Source of the DNA: Heligmosomoides polygyrus polygyrus | Taxonomy: Eukaryota > Nematoda > Chromadorea > Rhabditida > Heligmosomidae | Assembly: GCA_947396885.1 (NCBI GenBank) | Contig: OX377201.1 | Span: 26,203,923-26,267,922, forward strand | Reading direction: 5' to 3' | Length of the DNA: 64,000 nt | Part shown: positions 57,936 to 64,000 of the stretch, in pieces | Numbering within the stretch: position 1 is the first letter of the stretch | Layout: every line of letters starts with the position of its first letter | Notes under the pieces: generated by a model | What the model saw: only the letters and a program-made list of their open reading frames with translations | The model's database searches: none | Told to the model about the DNA's origin: nothing | Made by a program: the position numbers and the translations under genes

Positions 57936-58005
57936 TGTCCGCGTTCGGCTTTGCTCACCAAGTGAGCAGTTTCCAGTGGCACCACGTGGAGGAACGGACA
58001 TCGCC
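57936..58005 (-). mobile_element. Orphan RTE-A 5' untranslated fragment
   Basis: It matches 16869-16932 of RTE-A copy 1 (GAGCAGTTTCC … GGAGGAACGGACATCGCC). It is followed by a T-rich low-complexity tract at 58005-58130. Confidence 0.45.
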
Positions 58006-58249
58006 ACCATTTTTATTTTTTTTATTGCTGTTATTGTTGTTATTGTTATTGACTGAGTAATTCTTTTTTGGGTTTGAGTTTTTATTTTTCGTGTTTTTCG
58101 TGTTGTTATTGTTACTATCCTATGTTTTTTTTTTTGATTGACTGAGGGCTGCGCTGAGACCAGAGCAGGCGATTGAGGTCACTGGTCATCCGAAGACGTC
58201 ACTGGAGGGAGCAGAATTCTGCGTGGTTGACGTAGTTGAATCCCCTCAG

Positions 58250-58405
58250 TGCCCCATCCTTCTGGTACCAAATACCATCAACCCCTGAGGGCTGGAAGGC
58301 TTGGTCGACCTGACGGCGGAAGCCGCCGAACCAGGTCACCCGGAATCGACTGCACCGGCGACAGCCGCCGGCACTTCCTCCGACTGCGCTCCACGCGCTT
58401 CGGAA
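58250..58405 (-). mobile_element. tRNA-derived SINE, 5' part, fused to RTE-C
   Basis: The minus strand begins CGTGGAGCGCAGTCGGAGGA, an A-box region. It abuts the RTE-C fragment at about 58410. Confidence 0.5.
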
Positions 58406-58411
58406 TAAAGA

Positions 58412-59040
58412 ATTGAGGGGCGCGAGGAGCGCAGTCGATGGTGCAAGCATCGATGAATGGTGAGATCTTGCTCGTATGTATGTACAACTCTTGAAGAACT
58501 CTGATGTACTGAGTAGGATCGCCCTGAGTGCGCAAGGCAAGGGATTCGACTCCGTCGAAACGGATAGCCGCTTCCGTTTCGACGGAGTCGAATGCCTTCT
58601 TCAGGTCGATGAACGTAAGGCACACCGGCAGCTTGTACTCTCGCGACACTTCGATGAGCTCCGTAATGGTGTGTATGTGGTCGATCGTGCTGAATCCTCT
58701 CCGGAATCCTTTTTGTCCTCATGGCTGTCCTTCGTCCAGCATGCTGCTAATCCTAGTCAGGATCACTCGAGTAAGCAGCTTGAAAACTACCCACAGCAGG
58801 CAGATCGTACGATAGATGCCAATGTCGCATACGTCTTCTTTGCTGTTCTACAAGACAACTCTGCTGGTCTTCCACTGAGACGGATCCTTGCAACCCGACA
58901 GGTAGCTTGTGAAAAGCGCGACAGGGTGTTGATGAGCGCTGGCGAAAGGTTCTTCAGGTGTTCCAGTCTGATCCTGCCGGGATCGGGTGCTGTTTGGTTC
59001 TTCGCCAACTTGGTGACGTATTCGAGCTCACATTACAACT
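58412..59040 (-). mobile_element. RTE-C copy, RT N-terminal half
   Basis: The minus strand encodes MAKNQTAPDPGRIRLEHLKN, a broken middle, then SREYKLPVCLTFIDLKKAFD (motif A). A perfect inverted repeat interrupts the sequence after FDSVETEA (58544-58593). The copy stops abruptly where a SINE begins at about 58405. Confidence 0.68.
58544..58593. repeat. Perfect short inverted repeat (21-8-21) in RTE-C
   Basis: ATTCGACTCCGTCGAAACGG(A) at 58544-58564 is repeated inverted at 58573-58593. It duplicates the coding stretch for FDSVETEA in reverse. Confidence 0.8.
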
Positions 59041-59228
59041 ATGCTTTTCTTTTCTTTACTTTTACACGTCTCTGAGAGCATGGACGTCAGTTTATAGGTG
59101 ACTCGGGTACGCTTAGGCTTGGAATATTCTTCAGGTCAGTCTTCCGTGTTGGCGCCAGGAGGTTCAAAAGAAAGAGTTTTTCGTTACTTCTTCTTTATGA
59201 GCGACATCATTAAAATAGTAGACGAGAA

Positions 59229-59266
59229 AGCTTGTGGATTATAACTAGCGTTATAATCCACAAGCT
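59229..59266. repeat. Perfect short inverted repeat (17-4-17)
   Basis: AGCTTGTGGATTATAAC and its exact complement are separated by TAGC. Confidence 0.8.
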
Positions 59267-59387
59267 GTGCCTCATTTCGTTTTGGATGCTACAAACAGAG
59301 CTCCAGACGAAGGACCATCACGCAAGCATGCAGGGTTTCAGAAAGGATCAGCTGGAATGTTTCTGCTACTTAGAAACAGGGTGAACC

Positions 59388-59490
59388 AGGCTTTCTACTT
59401 CTACGCGATCTCGTAGAGGCAATTTGAATGCTTATATGGTAAACATAACGACTAGCGGTGGTCAGCCGATGGACAAGACAATGATATATA
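59388..59490 (-). mobile_element. tRNA-derived SINE, 3' part
   Basis: Partial copy (CTCGTAGAGGCAATTTGAAT … GGTCAGCCGATGGACAAGAC) about 55 bp from the next full copy. Confidence 0.45.
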
Positions 59491-59540
59491 CAATGCTTTT
59501 CATGCATATCTGGAACCATTCCTTCTTATGAGGATAAAAG

Positions 59541-59822
59541 AATAAAGGACGGCGTTACTCAATCCCTTTTGGGATGCGCCATTCTACTTCTACGGGATGT
59601 CGTGGAGGCGATTTGAATGCGTATTTGGCCATACAATGACTTAGGTGGCCAGCCGATGAACAATTCAGCGCGTTATACTTTCCAGACACATCTGGTACCA
59701 ATTCACCTACTCCGGATGGATGGAAGGCTCGGTTGGCCTGGACAGGAAATCCGAGCCAAGAACCTGGAATCGGGTGCACGCGACAGTCGGCGCCTCCTCC
59801 GACTGCGCTACACGCACTCTAT
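59541..59822 (-). mobile_element. tRNA-derived SINE, best full-length copy
   Basis: The minus strand begins GTGTAGCGCAGTCGGAGGAG (A box at 59799-59810), then CGTGCACCCGATTCCAGGTT and CGGATTTCCTGTCCAGGCCA. It ends GAGTAACGCCGTCCTTTATT. It is the cleanest copy for building a consensus. Confidence 0.68.
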
Positions 59823-60209
59823 TCCTTCTTACTACCAAGGTGATAGAGCACTTTTAGTGCTGTACAGCGAAATCATTGATCGAGATCTCACTATGCTTCG
59901 ATAACTATCAAACTGAGCGCAGACAATAAAATGAGCTTGAGAGTCCACATGAGCCAATGTTTATTCATGTCGTTCATTCAGTGAAAAAATAAATAAAAAA
60001 TTGGAAATAACACCAATAAGTGAAGGTACCGCAGCGAGCATTGTGTAGATCTTAAAATTTCGATTTTCTTTTCACATTCTGTTCGCACACAGGTGTTTGT
60101 GTTTAGCCAGCACTAATCATAATTAAGCTTTGAAATGACTCAAACGATGCATTCTTCCCTCGCGATTAGCATTTCGATTCGCTCATAAACTTGTCTGTTG
60201 GAAAAATTA

Positions 60210-60215
60210 TTTATT
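60210..60215 (-). terminator. AATAAA polyadenylation signal of the second chemoreceptor
   Basis: The minus-strand hexamer lies about 70 bp after the TAA stop at 60283. Confidence 0.4.
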
Positions 60216-60282
60216 CTCAGAGCAACACGAAGACTGCAGCACCCAAAGAGATATCATTTAGAGGTGTTTCATCAAAAAATCC

Positions 60283-60922
60283 TTACTGCTTCATAATGGA
60301 TACCGACCAGGCGGAATTCTGAAAATCAAAGAAATCGAATTTTCATGGTACGCAGAGTAGTGACAAGCGTTTTCACGACCACGTTCGAAAAATACTCCTT
60401 ACACCAAAGGACTTTTTCTGTTTGCCCTTACGAGGCAGCACATCCAGAAGTTTTCTTCGAATTTCAGTGTTGAAAGCAATGCACATCCACGGTTGCACCC
60501 ATGATACGAATCCGGTCACAAGCGGATTTGCTTGCCTCCATTCGTATAGTACCTCATCCTAAAGAAGATATAACATAATAACCTAACAGTGTTACGCATA
60601 GTCTTCTCGACGTTAGCAAAATTTCATTTGGATGTCTCCCATTCCTATTTTCTCGTAATATAAAAGAGTACGAGTCGCTTAGTAGAGGAGGTAGTGTAAA
60701 TGGTGGGGGGGGGGGGGGAATGTGGTAAAACGCTGACCGATCTATTCTACAATGGCCCTAAGGGGCAAACTGGTCCTCTTTTTATTTCATTTTTACTTAT
60801 TGACACTCACCGTACTCCATACCGTAATGATAAATTGTCCAGAGTTCATGACGAATAGCAGAAGAAAGGCAACCAGAAACCCTGCAGCTTGGATGGAGAG
60901 TCGAAGTTCATACCGATTTCCA
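60283..60922 (-). CDS. 3' three exons of a second Srv-like chemoreceptor
   Basis: Exons are 60811-60922 (TM6, phase 2 to phase 0), 60403-60558 (TM7, phase 0 to phase 0) and 60283-60318 (NSAWSVSIMKQ and TAA). Lengths of the first two (112 and 156 nt) and all phases equal those of the complete receptor at 31.9-44.8 kb. TM7 shares NPLVTGFVSWVQPWMCIAFN exactly. Introns are 252 and 84 bp. An AATAAA lies near 60210-60215. TM1-TM5 exons were not found between 60.9 and 64 kb, so the 5' part is either beyond the window (a long intron holding the Tc1-like element) or lost. Confidence 0.72.
60705..60718. repeat. Poly-G run (14)
   Basis: An uninterrupted G tract just downstream of the 60811 exon donor, in an intron on the other strand. 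It may be length-variable or affected by sequencing error. Confidence 0.7.
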
Positions 60923-61174
60923 CTTAATGAAGATTTTGTGAGAAGGCAAAGAGACTGGATTTTAATAATTTGGAATGGACAGTAATCCTATATACCATTT
61001 TCATTCTAAACTAATCACTTTCCATTTCAAGACAGACACGTTTGAAGCAAAAAATAACCGTATCTGGTCAAAATAAACACTTTATAACAAATGCGAAATA
61101 ATGTCCAAGGAACTTTTGTTTTCAGGAAATATGTCTGAAAATTTTATTAAACAGCATTCCCAAGAAAAAGATGT

Positions 61175-61912
61175 ATAGAGGGTGCGTAAAAAGTATTGAC
61201 ACAGTAAGTGGCGGTTGTGGAAATAGTAATGCGAAGTAAGTTTCAAAATGTTCACTTAAGAAATATGAAAAATGATTTTGCAAGCACGATGGAATAGCTC
61301 GTAATCGACACCGGTTCCTTTACTGAGAATACAGGAGCGAAAACGACAGAAAAATTCATGAGCACGCGCCGCAAGTACTCGCTTGGATTTCTTTCCGTGC
61401 TTTGAATAGGGTAGCCTTCTGCGACTGGCCACTTCTGTTGAAAGTAGCACAGACCTCACTCTCCAAAATCGCCTCAAAAGAGTGATCCAGCGGTTTCATG
61501 TTTAAGCTGTGCTCGCCTGAGAAGCTGTCTACACCTGCCCGCGTTATCTGTTTACCGTTATCGGACAGAGATTGATAATTTTGGATTTGAACGTTATCGT
61601 GCTTGAACACCTTGTAATTATCATCTGTTATGACAGAGCCACGGCTGACGTTTGGGTTGCTGACCCCTCTCCTCACTAACCGTTTCGAACAGCGCCTAAT
61701 TCTCTTGTTAAGGAAGTATTCAGCTCTTTGGGTAACAGGCAAAAAAGGGCCACCGTAACGATGACGATCATGTTTCTTCAGTTTTTTCGTGAGTGTTTTT
61801 TGAGCTCAATACGGACAACAAAAATAACACACAAAAACCTAGAGGGGTAAAAAGTGAAAGCTGGAGCTGAAACAAAAAGTAGGTGCGTCAATACATTTTT
61901 ACGCACCCTGTA
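61175..61912 (-). mobile_element. Tc1/mariner-like DNA transposon with terminal inverted repeats
   Basis: The left end GGGTGCGTAAAAAGTATTGA (about 61180-61199) and the right end match as inverted repeats (GTCAATACATTTTTACGCAC at about 61887). TA dinucleotides flank it. The minus strand encodes Tc1-type transposase pieces (RRLVRRGVSNPNVSRGSV; LNMKPLDHSFEAILESEVC; KARKEIQASTC). The catalytic middle is deleted. It lies upstream of the partial chemoreceptor, possibly in its intron. Confidence 0.7.
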
Positions 61913-61919
61913 CACCTTT

Positions 61920-64000
61920 TGAATTAGCATAGCCAAAGCTACAATTAGGTACATTTTGAGGAGCTCAGGCATAAGTAGTTCTTCGTGTAAAGAAGTTATT
62001 CATTAGATTTAGTATTCGAGAACAACATTGCAATTTTGTTTGACAGATAGCGAAAATACTGAATTACGTGATGTTATGAGGTGGAATATGATAGCGTTTT
62101 TCTTATTTTGTGATTGGCTTTACTGATTCCAGCCTTATGAGCATGCAAATGCCAATTACACTATTATTATAATATCCACTGCGATGCATACCAGTCCGCG
62201 ACGCAATTTTCGCATAGAATGCATATAAATACATGTACATGTAATTCGATGACGTCATCGTCCGTCTGCCTTGGCATAGAGCGGCCTCGCCCTCCATGCG
62301 AAATTGACAAAAAGCGATATTTCCAAAATTGGTCTAGATTGGTACCATTCGATAGACCTTTTTGAGTTGAATGGTACGTACCATCGCTAGTGTTGAAAGC
62401 TCAAATGTTGCCGAATAAGGGCGGAAGAGAGTTCATCGTTGTCGTCCGCCGCTCTAAAACGGCAGCTGGGAGTTGTGAGCAGGTCAACGTAAAGTGTCTT
62501 CAGTGCTTTGCTCGCCGCGTTTTTCGCAGTGATCGACCAAAATCGGAAAGAATTGGGTCGCACAAGCCTGCATCTTCGCACTACTGCAACTTTGTCCACT
62601 CATAAGCTACTGCGCTGTTGCTTTAGCGAACTACTAGGTCTTATTACACTCTACAAAATCCACAAGCAGCAGCCGAAAAGGTTCACACATGGCAGAGTTA
62701 TTGCGCTCCAAACACGCCGGCGCGTGCAATTTGGCACATCAACGATTGATGTTCTCCGCACTCTTACGCACCCAGATCACAGTTCTCGTCACTCTCAGGC
62801 CGCTCTCTCGCGCCCAGTCGATTGATTATGCCGGGTATATATGCATTCCTCACAGCTCGCGCCATGCCGGCAGTTAGTTCCTGACATAAGGCCATGCTCG
62901 TCCAAATGCGTGGATCGACTCCTTCTATCAGCCTAACGTACAGAAGTAGAGGATGCCGTGCCTTAACGCGATTTTCGTTCGAAGCGAAGCGTCGCGAGCG
63001 AAAAACGCCGCTTTCCGCGCGCTTTTGCGCCGCTTGTGCTTGCTGGACGGAACGGCATGTCCAGTGCTGTACCAGCCAATTCTTTGTTCACCATCATCAC
63101 ATGATGAAGCTGAAAGCATTGCTTGGCGCCAAGTGACAAGAATTTTTAAAAATATTTTGCTTTGTATAAGCTCTATTTTAAAAAATTCTGACTTTATTAA
63201 GGCATGTCTATTTAAACTAAGGGTGCATACAATGTATGGTCCACCACTCTTTGAGATTGGTTCTTGAGAACACTATGCAATTTCAACGATGTGTTGCATT
63301 GTTTGCTAGAGCAGTTCTGACATGTGTTTTTTCGCAAGTTACGCATTGGCCGAATCGAATCTCAGCAAGTTATGTGTGCATCTTCTCATCGGGCATCGAA
63401 CGAGCATTTTCTGGACCAATGACTTCGACCAGCGCAGATTGCAAGAAGGCTCCACAACAACGACAGGACTGTAAGGAAAATCGAAGCTCAGTACAAGCAA
63501 CGAGACCACCGTCATCCGCCTCCAAAAACGCACCCACCTCGGACAGTCAACATACCTGATTTCCGCACGATAATCAAGAGGAGGATACTAAGGAACGTCG
63601 AGGTTAGCCTTAACACATCTCTCGCGGCGGAGCGTCCAAAACACTTTCAAGCAGGTGCTATGGTTTCGCGGTTATCCACTCTTGTGGGCATGTTTGTATT
63701 CTCACTGAATGTGTAAGGAAGGATAGGCTTGAAGATGCAACAAACTCAAACTCATTCGTGAGGGTCGCTCATCGGAAGGCGTCAGGATTGATGAGTAAAC
63801 TCCCGCTGTTGAGGCTGCACGAAATCACCATAACTTCTATCTCCGACTGAGAAGAAATTTCAAAAACCCCGGGTACGCTCAAGCACCCTTTTTCCGAAAT
63901 CTACGATGGTTTTGGGCTGGAATGACATCTAAAGGAAGGCAGACAAGGAAGGCTGAAGGCAAGTCACTCTTTGCTTTTGTGGACAAAATGTCAAAATCAA
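61920..64000. other. Right edge, no firm gene
   Basis: GC-richer from 62.4 to 63.1 kb. A TATATA motif at 62838-62843 precedes several ATGs, and an ATG at about 63101 opens MMKLKALLGA before a GTGACA. This could be a promoter and first exon on the plus strand, but there is no family support. Confidence 0.2.

Noticed and set aside
62838..63136. TATA motif and following ORFs as a gene
   Set aside because: Several short ORFs compete, none has a recognisable domain or clear splice structure; kept only as a weak note.

Overview
The window looks like nuclear DNA of a nematode, most likely a clade V (strongylid or hookworm-like) species. I cannot name the species. The evidence is many small introns of about 50-65 bp with short TTTTCAG-type acceptors, a nematode-type chemoreceptor gene, secreted WAP/antistasin/thyroglobulin-domain inhibitor genes, and a dense load of RTE, Penelope-like, CR1-like and mariner/Tc1 elements. 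There are no bacterial features: no operons, CRISPR arrays or rRNA. Few intact long ORFs exist, and most long ORFs are transposon remnants or their antisense shadows.

Left part (1-13.7 kb): a secreted-inhibitor region. A minus-strand gene runs from an ATG at 11100 towards the left edge. I can trace exons for a signal peptide with a first antistasin-like module, two eight-cysteine WAP domains, one six-cysteine thyroglobulin type-1 domain and a second antistasin-like module. Splice phases match from the first WAP exon to the last visible exon. The region between 6.7 and 10.8 kb is only partly resolved. A second WAP gene end lies on the plus strand at 13.36-13.65 kb, between two RTE copies. A third gene end on the minus strand (11.93-12.30 kb) has a poly(A) signal.

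Central part (13.8-31.3 kb): mostly transposons. It holds a nearly full RTE-type LINE on the minus strand (RTE-A, 13.8-16.95 kb), a second nearly intact RTE on the plus strand (RTE-B, about 25.0-28.07 kb, two frameshifts), an AT-rich tract with RT-like remnants, and a degenerate Penelope-like element. There are also mariner relics and palindrome-rich TTCGAATATTCGAA repeats. A possible membrane-protein terminal exon lies at 22.86-23.05 kb.

Right-central part (31.8-45.6 kb): one seven-exon, 305-residue seven-transmembrane chemoreceptor gene (Srv-like) is spread over 13 kb on the minus strand. Its introns contain a SINE, two CR1-like fragments, a mariner relic, a foldback DNA element, and a Penelope-like element split by a mariner-like element. 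Its 5' side faces a CpG-rich tract and a small plus-strand ORF.

Right part (46-64 kb): degenerate RTE-A, RTE-B and a third RTE family (RTE-C). One RTE-C deletion derivative is inserted into another RTE-C copy with a 12-bp target duplication. The 3' three exons of a paralogous chemoreceptor (60.28-60.92 kb) and a Tc1-like element with terminal inverted repeats follow. A tRNA-derived SINE of about 280 bp recurs at least ten times across the window.
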